Shown piece by piece: positions 9,637 through 17,400 of a stretch of 64,000 nt of DNA; positions within the stretch are counted from its first letter, which is position 1, and each line of letters opens with the position of its first letter. The stretch is from assembly GCF_008933115.1 (NCBI RefSeq), contig NZ_WBVO01000003.1, forward strand, positions 62,001 through 126,000, in the 5' to 3' direction. The position numbers and the translations under genes are program-made. This DNA comes from Phaeocystidibacter luteus (GTDB taxonomy: Bacteria > Bacteroidota > Bacteroidia > Flavobacteriales > Schleiferiaceae). Under the pieces are notes generated by a model. That model searched no databases and was not told where the DNA came from. It was given only the letters and a program-made list of their open reading frames with translations.

Positions 9637-11621
9637 CCCAATCGTAATCGAATCATTTGTGACTTCGGATGTGCCGTTCCTGCGCGTGGCCATTGCGACT
9701 GAACGCGTCCGGCTCCTTCAATTTCCACACGGTATCCCATGTTTTCTAGCGTGCTGATAACGTCCATTCCATTGAGCCCCTTGAGGTTTGGAATAACTCC
9801 TTCTTCTACCTGGTTTTGCCAGTTAGTTTCCACGTTGTCAGCTAGCTGAGGTTCTTCAATTACCTCTAGTTCCGTTTCCTGCGGTGTGCTTCGGTACACT
9901 TCGTCAGCAATCTCCCTGAATACCGGTGCTGCTACAGTAGAGCCGTAATATCCCTTGAGAGGGTTGGGCTGGTTTACTACCACAATGCAGCTGTACTGCG
10001 GATTATCCGCAGGGAAGTAACCCGCGAATGAAGCCTGGTAATCATGTGTGCCAGCAATCCAATAATTCTGTTGACAAGTCCCTGTCTTTCCAGCCATGCT
10101 GAAGGTTTCAGAGCGGATGTTAGTAGCCGTTCCTCGCTCAACGACCCCCGCGAGAAGTGTCTGGAGTTGTCGGAGAGTAGACTCGCTACAAATTGATGGA
10201 TTGAGAATTTCTGTCGGGAATTCCTGAACCGTTCTGCCGTGCTGGCGAATCTCGCTTACAAGCTTTGGTTGAACCATCTCGCCATCGTTGGCAATGGCAT
10301 TGTAAAATGCCAGTACCTGTAATGGCGTCATTCTCACTTCATACCCAAATGCAATCCACGGTAGGCTGGTGCCAGACCATGATGCATCACTTGGGGTGGG
10401 GATGCGTGGTTGAGATTCACCTTGAATTTGGATTCCCGTTTTTTCCTGTAGACCTATCTGATAAAGGCGATCGATGAAAGCCTGTGGATTGTCTCGATAC
10501 TGCGGGTAAATGGCCTTGACAATTCCTGTGTTCGAAGATTTTCTGAAAGCTTCGGCAAGAGAGATTTCACCATAGCCGCCGCGACCCCATTTCACATTGG
10601 AGTCCTTCACCTTTCGATTGTAAATCTGGTAGATTCCATTCTCTGTGTCAATGATATCCGCAGTGTCGACAACCCCGTCTTCGAGTGCAACCATCAAGGA
10701 GGCAAGTTTGAAGGTGGAGCCAGGTTCCGTACTTTCCCAAACCGCGTAGTTCCGCGCTTCATAGTAGTTCCCGTCTTCGGTTCTTCCGAGATTGACAATC
10801 GCCTTGATTTCACCAGTGCTGACTTCCATCACAACAGCGCAGCCATGGTCCGCTTCGTAATTCACGAGTGCCGTGAGCAAGCTGCGGTGAGCCACATCCT
10901 GAATTCGGGTGTCTATTGTGGTTACCACATCCTGACCATTTCTCGGTGCGATGGCATTTGCGTCGTCAAGCGGCTTCCAGTTTCCATTGGCGATTTTCTG
11001 CATAAGACGATGACCATCTCGTCCCGATAGATAGCTTGAAAAGGACCCTTCAACTCCCGCTTGATCTGTTTCGCGCTCGTAGCCAATGGTTCTCTCCGCA
11101 ATGCGGCCAAGTGGCATCATGCGGTAGTGTTGTTGCTCGGAAATCAGTCCGCCTCTATACTTCCCGAGTTTGAAGAGTGGGAAGCTGCGCACCTGCTGAA
11201 GCTGACTAAACGTGAGGTCTTCGCCGAGCCTTACATATCGATCTCCGTTGTCTCGTTTCGACTTCAAGTAAGAAGCCCATTGAGATGCGTTTTTTGATGG
11301 AAAAATGCGGCCTAGCTCTTGACTAAGTGCATTGATGTTTTCGTAGAAGTCGTCGTCCGATGGAGCCCCTGGGTCCATGAAGATGTCATACACCGGCATG
11401 CTCGTCGCCAGGAGTTTACCGTCTGCAGAGTAGATGTTTCCACGCTTGGCTTCCAGCACCATGTCGCGTGTAGCAAGTCGGTCTGCTCTTTCTCGAAGAG
11501 CTGGACCTTCTGCAAAAAGCACGAGGGAGAGTTTGACAACTATCGAGATCGCAAACACTCCCATGAGCACGCCAATTACAAGCGTTCTTTTGGTGATGAT
11601 ATTTGATTTCTGTTCAGTCAT
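9633..11621 (-). CDS. ftsI: Class B penicillin-binding protein with PASTA domain (FtsI)
   Basis: 662 residues: N-terminal membrane anchor (about 12-36), PBP dimerisation domain (about 50-210), transpeptidase domain and one C-terminal PASTA domain (about 600-662). Active-site motifs are S302-T-F-K305 in EPGSTFKL, SSN at 362-364 and KTG near 515 in AGKTGTCQQ. It cross-links septal peptidoglycan alongside FtsW. A PASTA tail makes it resemble SpoVD/PBP2x in layout more than E. coli FtsI; family members in Bacteroidetes dcw clusters have the same layout. It overlaps the ftsL-like gene by 8 bases. Confidence 0.95.
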   Translation of the reverse strand: MTEQKSNIITKRTLVIGVLMGVFAISIVVKLSLVLFAEGPALRERADRLATRDMVLEAKRGNIYSADGKLLATSMPVYDIFMDPGAPSDDDFYENINALSQELGRIFPSKNASQWASYLKSKRDNGDRYVRLGEDLTFSQLQQVRSFPLFKLGKYRGGLISEQQHYRMMPLGRIAERTIGYERETDQAGVEGSFSSYLSGRDGHRLMQKIANGNWKPLDDANAIAPRNGQDVVTTIDTRIQDVAHRSLLTALVNYEADHGCAVVMEVSTGEIKAIVNLGRTEDGNYYEARNYAVWESTEPGSTFKLASLMVALEDGVVDTADIIDTENGIYQIYNRKVKDSNVKWGRGGYGEISLAEAFRKSSNTGIVKAIYPQYRDNPQAFIDRLYQIGLQEKTGIQIQGESQPRIPTPSDASWSGTSLPWIAFGYEVRMTPLQVLAFYNAIANDGEMVQPKLVSEIRQHGRTVQEFPTEILNPSICSESTLRQLQTLLAGVVERGTATNIRSETFSMAGKTGTCQQNYWIAGTHDYQASFAGYFPADNPQYSCIVVVNQPNPLKGYYGSTVAAPVFREIADEVYRSTPQETELEVIEEPQLADNVETNWQNQVEEGVIPNLKGLNGMDVISTLENMGYRVEIEGAGRVQSQWPRAGTAHPKSQMIRLRLG

Positions 11622-11937
11622 CCGATGCTCTGAGCTTTACCGGTGGGTGTTCAGGTGTTTCTAGTCCGAGAGGAGCTACCCGCTCTTCTACTTTTGATTC
11701 AAGTCCCAACTGCATGAGTCGAGACTTGGTGTCGTGGTGTTCCGACTCTAGCTCGTCTACTTGAGTCTGTAGTTTTTGAATTCGGTGAACTTTGCGATCT
11801 GCGCTATGGGCACTGTAGATAGCTACTAGGGAGAGGAGTAGGATATAGACCATTAGCGGGAAATGCCGTGTTACTCGCTCATTGGCGAGAAAACTTCCGC
11901 GGAGAAATGCGCCTATGTTATCTCCTATTTTGCTCAT
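11614..11937 (-). CDS. FtsL-like cell division protein
   Basis: 107 residues: a cytoplasmic head, one membrane segment (about residues 25-43, PLMVYILLLSLVAIYSAHS), then a heptad-like periplasmic coiled coil (VHRIQKLQTQVDELESEHHDTKSRLMQL). This is the build of FtsL, which with FtsB and FtsQ controls FtsWI. The gene sits in the ftsL place between rsmH and the PBP, with a 4-base overlap with rsmH. Sequence alone would not identify it; topology and position do. Confidence 0.8.
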   Translation of the reverse strand: MSKIGDNIGAFLRGSFLANERVTRHFPLMVYILLLSLVAIYSAHSADRKVHRIQKLQTQVDELESEHHDTKSRLMQLGLESKVEERVAPLGLETPEHPPVKLRASDD

Positions 11938-12848
11938 TCTACTTTTAGGTCGGTTCGTTCTGCAATTCTCAATCGAGCGCTTCTAGCGCGCGAGTTTGAT
12001 TCTATTTCTTCTTCGTTGGCTACGATTGCTTTTCTAACCACGGGGTTAAAAGGCACGAATCGATTGCCGTACATATCTCTTTCTGCTTCGCCTTTGAATA
12101 CACCTTCGCGGATGAATTGCTTCACCATTCGATCTTCCAGCGAGTGGTAGCTCATAACCACCAATCGGCCGCCTTCCTTTAGCACCTTTGGGGTGGCTTG
12201 GAGCATTTGCTCTAGCACTTCTAACTCTTTGTTCACCTCAATTCGAAGAGCTTGAAAGACCTGAGCTTGAAACTTGTGTCCTTTGAACTTGGGTGTCCAT
12301 TTTTGAATCACCGAAAGCAGGTCATTCACGCGTACGATTGGCTCTTCTTCTCTTCGCTGTACGATTGCTCGCGCAATGGGACGTGAAGCTTTCACTTCGC
12401 CATATCGGTACAGGATGTTGGCAATGTCTGCTTCGTCGTACTCAGCGAGAACCTCTGCAGCAGTTTGCCCGGCCGTTGGATTCATTCGCATGTCGAGATC
12501 CGCGTCGCCACGAATGGAAAATCCACGCTCGATTTCATCGAATTGATGTGAGCTGACGCCTAGGTCGGCCAAGATTCCATCTACGGGAATGGCCTTGTAA
12601 AAGCGAAGGAACTTTTCGAGCAGTGCGAAATTCTGAGCGATTAGTGTGAACCTAGGGTCGTTCGGAACATTCGCCTGTGCGTCTGGGTCTTGATCGAAAG
12701 CGAAAAGCCTTCCATTGGGGCCTAGTTTCTCGAGAATAGCACGGCTGTGGCCGCCGCCACCAAAGGTGAGGTCGACATACGTACCGTCAGGATTGATGTT
12801 CAATCCATCGATGCATTCTTTGAGTAATACGGGATTATGATAGCTCAT
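11934..12848 (-). CDS. rsmH: 16S rRNA (cytosine1402-N4)-methyltransferase
   Basis: 304 residues from the ATG at 12846-12848 (MSYHNPVLLKECIDGL), the usual start for RsmH; a GTG at 12866 would add six residues without family support. The SAM-binding motif YVDLTFGGGGHSRAIL is near residue 30, DGILADLGVSSHQFD near 100, and VMSYHSLEDRMVK marks the C-terminal end of the catalytic domain. It methylates the ribosomal P site. The gene overlaps the end of mraZ by 14 bases. Confidence 0.96.
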   Translation of the reverse strand: MSYHNPVLLKECIDGLNINPDGTYVDLTFGGGGHSRAILEKLGPNGRLFAFDQDPDAQANVPNDPRFTLIAQNFALLEKFLRFYKAIPVDGILADLGVSSHQFDEIERGFSIRGDADLDMRMNPTAGQTAAEVLAEYDEADIANILYRYGEVKASRPIARAIVQRREEEPIVRVNDLLSVIQKWTPKFKGHKFQAQVFQALRIEVNKELEVLEQMLQATPKVLKEGGRLVVMSYHSLEDRMVKQFIREGVFKGEAERDMYGNRFVPFNPVVRKAIVANEEEIESNSRARSARLRIAERTDLKVE

Positions 12849-13305
12849 GGTCGGCACTATTAGCACCGCCCATCACATCCTCGGCCAAGGACGCGAAATC
12901 AACTTCAGGATCGTCCAGCACGGCTTCGTAAGCCGTTTTGTCCCAGATCTCAATCATATCTACCGAGGCGGAAAGGACGAGGTGTCCTGACAATCCGGCG
13001 AAATTCAAGAGGTCTTTTGGAACGAGGATTCTTCCTGAGCCATCAATCTCGATAACCTTGACTCCAGCAGTGAACATGCGGATGAAGTCATTATTCTTCT
13101 TGACGAATCGATTGAGTTTATTCACTCGACCCATCACAGTTTCCCATTCAGTCATTGGGTACAGCTCAAGGCATTTTTGAAAAACGCTACGCTTGAGCAC
13201 GAATCCGCGATCCAAAACCGGCAAAAGCTGCTTTTTCAGCCCTGCTGGCAGGAGTAAACGCCCTTTGGCGTCCATCTTACATTCATGTACTCCTATGAGG
13301 TTCAA
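12835..13305 (-). CDS. mraZ: Transcriptional regulator MraZ
   Basis: 156 residues made of two SpoVT/AbrB-like halves, each with the MraZ DXXXR core: MDAKGRLLLPAGL and EIDGSGRILVPKDL. MraZ is a ring-forming DNA-binding protein that regulates its own dcw operon through TGGG repeats. The predicted start is a TTG at 13303-13305, directly preceded in frame by TAA, so no upstream start exists; the next ATG would remove the conserved IGVHECK segment. A rare start codon may keep repressor levels low. First gene of the dcw operon. Confidence 0.94.
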   Translation of the reverse strand: MNLIGVHECKMDAKGRLLLPAGLKKQLLPVLDRGFVLKRSVFQKCLELYPMTEWETVMGRVNKLNRFVKKNNDFIRMFTAGVKVIEIDGSGRILVPKDLLNFAGLSGHLVLSASVDMIEIWDKTAYEAVLDDPEVDFASLAEDVMGGANSADHELS

Positions 13306-13333
13306 TTAGTTGGATTTTGGATTCGCTTTGACT

Positions 13334-13370
13334 CAAAAGTAGAAATACATTCCCACTTTTTCCCACCAAA
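13334..13370 (-). promoter_or_regulatory. mraZ/dcw operon promoter
   Basis: On the minus strand a perfect Bacteroidetes -7 element TACTTTTG lies at 13341-13334, with a TTTG at 13370-13367 as a possible -33 element. The spacer of 25 bases is longer than the usual 19-21. Predicted transcription starts about 20-25 bases before the TTG start of mraZ. The spacer contains the TGGG boxes listed separately. Confidence 0.6.
13351..13365 (-). promoter_or_regulatory. MraZ-type operator, two TGGGA boxes inside the promoter
   Basis: Minus-strand sequence GTGGGAAAAAGTGGGA holds two TGGGA boxes whose starts are exactly 10 bases apart, matching the known MraZ site pattern of TGGG repeats separated by about 5 bases. 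They fall between the -33 and -7 elements of the mraZ promoter, so bound MraZ would block polymerase. Confidence 0.65.
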
Positions 13371-13380
13371 TAGTCTACTG

Positions 13381-13480
13381 TTGATAACTTTCTGTTTATC
13401 GAGATATTGTTACCACTCCAAAAGTCCTACAAATACTGGAAATATGCAAGTGGGGAAATGTGGGAAGCAGTTGATAACTT
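13381..13480 (+). repeat. 11-bp direct repeat GTTGATAACTT, two copies 90 bp apart
   Basis: The identical string GTTGATAACTT occurs at 13380-13390 and 13470-13480 in the mraZ-engB divergent gap. Each copy follows one of the two TGGG box pairs by 5-15 bases. No function is known to me; it may be a regulator site or chance in an AT-rich gap. Confidence 0.5.
13451..13465 (+). promoter_or_regulatory. Second MraZ-type box pair, opposite orientation
   Basis: Plus-strand GTGGGGAAATGTGGGA gives TGGG boxes at 13451 and 13461, again exactly 10 bases apart but facing the other way from the promoter pair about 100 bp away. It could be an auxiliary operator for mraZ or an input on engB. Confidence 0.5.
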
Positions 13481-13554
13481 GATAGACGGGGGTAGGGTGT
13501 TCATCGCGCACGTATGAACCCAAGGGGTATCATCTGTGGTTCACTTACATACCC

Positions 13555-13562
13555 TACCTTTG
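13555..13562 (+). promoter_or_regulatory. engB -7 promoter element
   Basis: TACCTTTG is a perfect TAnnTTTG element ending only 4 bases before the engB ATG, which predicts a leaderless or nearly leaderless transcript. No clear -33 TTTG is seen at the expected distance. Confidence 0.5.
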
Positions 13563-13566
13563 CGGC

Positions 13567-14211
13567 ATGTCAAAAGAACTCTTTCCAATACACAGCGCAG
13601 ACTTCGTAATAAGTAGTCCTCGCGCGGATAAATGTCCCGAGCCAGATATGCCCGAATTCGCGTTCATCGGAAGATCGAACGTGGGTAAGAGTAGCTTGAT
13701 TAATATGCTCGTGAACCGGAAGGATTTGGCTAAGACTTCCGGAAGGCCTGGGAAGACCCAGCTCATCAATCACTTCCTTGTGAATGAGCAGTGGTACCTC
13801 GTCGATTTGCCTGGGTATGGCTACGCCAAGGTGAGTAAGGAAGACCGCAAGAAGTTTATGGGGATGATCAATCACTACGTGAAGGAGCGCCCGAATCTCA
13901 TCAACCTTTTTGTGCTGATCGATTCGCGCCATACCCCACAGAAAAACGACCTCGAGTTCATGGCCATGCTAGGTCGCGAAGGGATACCATTCAGCATTGT
14001 ATTTACCAAAATCGACAAGCTGAGCAGTAACCAAGTTCGCAAGAACATAGCTGCATATGGAAAGGAAATGCTGAAACAATGGGAGGAGTTGCCACCTCAA
14101 TTCAAGACGTCGGCAAGCTCCAAAATTGGACGCATGGAAATTATGGCGTACATCGACAACCTCGTGGATGCCACCAAGGAGCATTTCAACAAAGGGCCGA
14201 AGCCCCTGTAA
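13567..14211 (+). CDS. engB: Ribosome biogenesis GTPase EngB/YsxC
   Basis: 214 residues. EngB is a small TRAFAC GTPase needed for large ribosomal subunit assembly. G1 GRSNVGKSS is at residues 35-43, G3 DLPGYGYAKV near 80, G4 TKIDKL near 140, and G5 (SASS-like, TSASSKIG) near 185. The ATG gives the usual short lead-in (IHSADFVISS). It is divergent from the dcw operon, and its 3' end is one base from that of convergent gldC. Confidence 0.96.
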   Translation: MSKELFPIHSADFVISSPRADKCPEPDMPEFAFIGRSNVGKSSLINMLVNRKDLAKTSGRPGKTQLINHFLVNEQWYLVDLPGYGYAKVSKEDRKKFMGMINHYVKERPNLINLFVLIDSRHTPQKNDLEFMAMLGREGIPFSIVFTKIDKLSSNQVRKNIAAYGKEMLKQWEELPPQFKTSASSKIGRMEIMAYIDNLVDATKEHFNKGPKPL

Positions 14212-14212
14212 G

Positions 14213-14551
14213 TTACTTTTTGATCAAGTCGAGCTTGTCGGCAAAGTGCGCTGCGAAGTCACGCATATCGGCCGCCATATTTTTCTCGTCTGTTGCACGC
14301 TCAAAGCTATCTGCTAAACTCAAGATGGTTTGATGGTAGAATTGCTTCATTTCGTCCATCAACATATCCTTGGTCCACAAGTCGATGCGCAACGTATTCT
14401 TCGTTTTCTCGTCCCAAACACCAAGCATAATGGCTTTCGCTGCTTCGTTGGAAATACCACCATCTGTTGCATTCCAGTTGATCTTCTCTGGAACTCGATT
14501 TACGTCGAGTTCTACATCGATGGTAATCTGTGATTTATGACTATTGCTCAT
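14213..14551 (-). CDS. gldC: Gliding motility protein GldC
   Basis: 112 residues, soluble and without signal peptide. It begins with QITIDVELDVNRVPEKINWNATDGG and contains KAIMLGVWDEKTKNTLRIDLWTKDM, the recognisable GldC core. GldC is a small cytoplasmic accessory protein of Bacteroidetes gliding whose molecular role is unknown. It follows gldB by 3 bases, the arrangement found in Flavobacterium, and converges with engB. Confidence 0.9.
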   Translation of the reverse strand: MSNSHKSQITIDVELDVNRVPEKINWNATDGGISNEAAKAIMLGVWDEKTKNTLRIDLWTKDMLMDEMKQFYHQTILSLADSFERATDEKNMAADMRDFAAHFADKLDLIKK

Positions 14552-14554
14552 GTC

Positions 14555-15541
14555 TTAAGGCTTGTAGTTTGAATCTCTAAATAGTTTGCGGAAATCCGAT
14601 GTGCTGAGTAATTCCTGTAGCGTCACATCATCGTGTTTGCGCATGTATGAATCAACAATATTCCAACCTATCCATTCGGCAATCCTGCCAGGGGTTTGAT
14701 TGTCGATGTCTGTATAAAATTTTGAAAATGGCGCCTCCATCACAAAACGTCTCTTGAGGTCGATGTCACTTTCAAAGAGCATCATTCCCTCTACAAAGTA
14801 GCGCCATATGTTGAGCTCGTATTCGCGACAAAAGGCCAACTGCTCAGGTGTGTAGCCGAAAATGACTTCGTGCGGAGTGTTGCGCAATACGGCTGTCTGA
14901 AAGTACCGCACAATGCCCATCTGAACCATGTCTTCAATTAATCCCTCTTCTGAAGGTTGTGCCATGTGCGACTTCGCAATTTCTTCGAAGACATCTGCCG
15001 CAATGTGGCTTGGGTTAAGCCTGCGGGATATGTAGCTCGGGATATTCACATACGCTGGGTGATCGCTGCCGAGGTAGGTGTCTTTGGCGATAAATACCGA
15101 GTTCAGACTGTCGACGTATAGAACCGGGAAGTCGAACTGCAAGTTGCTAAGGTAGGTGTACACATCGTGCGACTCAGCCTCAGGGAAGTGGTAATAGTAG
15201 TGTTTAAACCCGTTTTCAATCTCGGATTTTACACTCGCTTCTACACCTGCAGTGAATGCGATTTTTGAATCTTGCCAAAGTTGGTTGAGCTGGCGGTCGA
15301 AACGCTGGTCAACCCAAATCATACTATCAGAGCCACGAAAGAAGTGTGGATATTCTTCCACCATCTGAGGCAAACGGGCAAAGAACGTAGCAGAGTCATT
15401 CTCGTAGTACATCTCCGCAAAAGCGTGGAATGTAGTTTCCTGCGGCACTTTGGAAACATCAACATCCCAGCGGTCTTCGCTGCATCCGCCTATGAGTAAA
15501 GCGGCTGAAAAAAGAAGGATGAACCGTATTGAATTTCGCAT
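14555..15541 (-). CDS. gldB: Gliding motility lipoprotein GldB
   Basis: 328 residues from the ATG at 15539-15541. The N-terminus MRNSIRFILLFSAALLIGGC is a lipoprotein signal with the lipobox cysteine at 20. I reject an upstream in-frame start at 15619 because it precedes a -7 promoter element and hides the signal. GldB is essential for gliding and T9SS-related functions, and probably sits in the outer or cytoplasmic membrane facing the periplasm. The body contains the family region around FGYTPEQLAFCREYELNIWRYFVEG. Divergent from nadE with overlapping control regions. Confidence 0.9.
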   Translation of the reverse strand: MRNSIRFILLFSAALLIGGCSEDRWDVDVSKVPQETTFHAFAEMYYENDSATFFARLPQMVEEYPHFFRGSDSMIWVDQRFDRQLNQLWQDSKIAFTAGVEASVKSEIENGFKHYYYHFPEAESHDVYTYLSNLQFDFPVLYVDSLNSVFIAKDTYLGSDHPAYVNIPSYISRRLNPSHIAADVFEEIAKSHMAQPSEEGLIEDMVQMGIVRYFQTAVLRNTPHEVIFGYTPEQLAFCREYELNIWRYFVEGMMLFESDIDLKRRFVMEAPFSKFYTDIDNQTPGRIAEWIGWNIVDSYMRKHDDVTLQELLSTSDFRKLFRDSNYKP

Positions 15542-15571
15542 TGTTCTCTTTTGGTAGTCGTATTTTCGCTG

Positions 15572-15579
15572 CAAATGTA
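15572..15579 (-). promoter_or_regulatory. gldB -7 promoter element
   Basis: Minus-strand TACATTTG is a perfect TAnnTTTG element 30 bases before the chosen gldB ATG. It decides the start, since the longer ORF would begin upstream of it. Confidence 0.5.
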
Positions 15580-15596
15580 GCCACAAAGGTCGAGTC

Positions 15597-16382
15597 ATGA
15601 ATACAGAAGGAGTTATCAATCACATTGTAAATTGGATGAAGTCATACGCCGCGCAATCTGGCACAAAAGGATTCGTGGTTGGTGTGAGCGGTGGTATTGA
15701 TTCAGCCGTAACCTCTTCACTTTGTGCCCTTACTGGATTACCCACTCTTTGCGTTGAAATGCCTATTCATCAGGCTGAATCGCAAGTAACAAGAGCCCAA
15801 GAGCATATCGCCCAACTACGAAGACGCTTCCCTAATGTGGAGGAACAACGCCTCGACCTAACGGGTATATTCGACGCTTTCGTATCAGCGCTTCCTGAGC
15901 CAGATAGCGATATGCACGACCATAGCCTGGTGAATACCCGAGCTCGTTTCAGAATGACCACACTCTATTACTTTGCTGGCCTGCGCAGTGCCCTAGTTGC
16001 CGGTACGGGGAATAAGGTGGAAGACTTTGGGGTAGGTTTCTACACAAAGTACGGCGATGGCGGAGTAGATTTATCGCCTATTGCAGATTTGGTAAAAACA
16101 GAGGTGTTTGCTTTGGCCAAAGATCTCGGAGTGCCAGAAGCGATTCAGGTTGCACCTCCTACAGATGGCCTATGGGGAGATGATAGAACGGATGAAGATC
16201 AGATTGGTGCGTCATATCCCGAGTTAGAATGGGCTATGGCGGAAGCCGACAAAGGTGCCAAAATTGATGATTTTGAGGGCAGAAAGCGAGAGGTGTATGA
16301 AATCTATACCCGCCTCAACAGATCCAACAAACACAAGATGGAGCCCATTCCAGTTTGTGAAATCCCAGATGAGCTTCGTTAA
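15597..16382 (+). CDS. nadE: NH3-dependent NAD+ synthetase
   Basis: 261 residues. NadE amidates deamido-NAD to NAD in the cytoplasm. The PP-loop SGGIDS is at residues 31-36. Also seen are RFRMTTLYYFAG, GTGNKVEDFGVGFYTKYGDGGVD and the K-T-E-V-F-A-L-A helix typical of the family. There is no glutaminase domain, so ammonia is the expected donor. The 3' end overlaps the convergent kinase gene by 4 bases. Confidence 0.96.
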   Translation: MNTEGVINHIVNWMKSYAAQSGTKGFVVGVSGGIDSAVTSSLCALTGLPTLCVEMPIHQAESQVTRAQEHIAQLRRRFPNVEEQRLDLTGIFDAFVSALPEPDSDMHDHSLVNTRARFRMTTLYYFAGLRSALVAGTGNKVEDFGVGFYTKYGDGGVDLSPIADLVKTEVFALAKDLGVPEAIQVAPPTDGLWGDDRTDEDQIGASYPELEWAMAEADKGAKIDDFEGRKREVYEIYTRLNRSNKHKMEPIPVCEIPDELR

Positions 16383-17284
16383 GCAACTACCGCCGGTTCT
16401 TCCTGTAAAGGGAACGAGAGCTCTACGGTTGTCCCTTTTTCTGGTCGGGATCTGAAGGCAATACTACCGCCATGGAGCGACACTAGGTCTTGAATAATCA
16501 ATAAACCTATACCATTGCCCTTTTCGTTGTTCGTTCCCGGACGTGTATAGTGGTCGTTAATGTCGAAGATTCGTTCAATTTCCCCTTTGCTCATTCCCAC
16601 GCCTTCATCTTCTACAAGCACGCTACAGGTATCACCATTGCGCTTCGCCTTGATTCGAATCGTTCCTCCGTCTTTCGAGAATTTGATGGCGTTGCTGAAG
16701 ACATTTTGTAGCATCAGTCGCAGAAGGTGGCGGTCGGCAATTAGTTCAAAGCCTTCATCAACGAGATTCTTCACTTTTAACTCCTTGGTTGCAAAGAGCG
16801 GGGACTGAATCTTGATTTCTTCGTCGATTAACGACGTTACTGTAAACCTTTCCGGATTGAACTGGATTTCGGCATTTTGTTGCTTCGACCATTTCAGGAC
16901 ATTATCGACCAAATCGTAAAGCGATTGGGAGGTGTCGAGGATGGCCATTGAGGAATGTCGCAGCTCTTCGTCGCTAAGGTTATCCCAGTTTTTATCTAGG
17001 AAGTTGGATACATAGTGTAGGTACTTAAGCGGCCCTTTTACATTGTGGGAGATGATTGACATAATCTTCGCCCTGGTGTAATTTGTGGTGCGCAGTAAGT
17101 TCTCGGCGGCCTTTAAATCGTCGATATGGGACGCGAGGTCCTCCTTCTCTTTTAGGAGAATTTCGACACGATCTTCTAGGCTGCCAATGACGGTTGCAGA
17201 CTTCTTTAATCGCTGTACTAGCCATACTACGGCTATCAATAGGAACGCAGAAGTCGCAATTAAAATTAGGTCAATAATTGACAT
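16379..17284 (-). CDS. Sensor histidine kinase, membrane-anchored
   Basis: 301 residues: one membrane segment (about 3-23), a coiled coil (28-70), a HisKA-type dimerisation helix with phospho-acceptor H80 in ISHNVKGPLKYL, and an HATPase domain with N box (NVFSNAIKFS), G1 (VEDEGVGMS) and G2 (GNGIGLLII). No periplasmic sensor domain is visible, so it may sense a membrane or intracellular cue or partner. The H-box departs from the common SHELRTPL. It is divergent from a NarL-type response regulator, its likely partner. The signal is unknown. Confidence 0.9.
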   Translation of the reverse strand: MSIIDLILIATSAFLLIAVVWLVQRLKKSATVIGSLEDRVEILLKEKEDLASHIDDLKAAENLLRTTNYTRAKIMSIISHNVKGPLKYLHYVSNFLDKNWDNLSDEELRHSSMAILDTSQSLYDLVDNVLKWSKQQNAEIQFNPERFTVTSLIDEEIKIQSPLFATKELKVKNLVDEGFELIADRHLLRLMLQNVFSNAIKFSKDGGTIRIKAKRNGDTCSVLVEDEGVGMSKGEIERIFDINDHYTRPGTNNEKGNGIGLLIIQDLVSLHGGSIAFRSRPEKGTTVELSFPLQEEPAVVA

Positions 17285-17400
17285 TCTGGTGGTCTAGTTC
17301 AATAAGGTGTTCTCTTGCTCTCTTCTCAAAAGTCGCAAAAATTTTCCGATGTATAACATCCCACACATAATCCTTACATTAGCTTCAAAGCATTAAAAAA

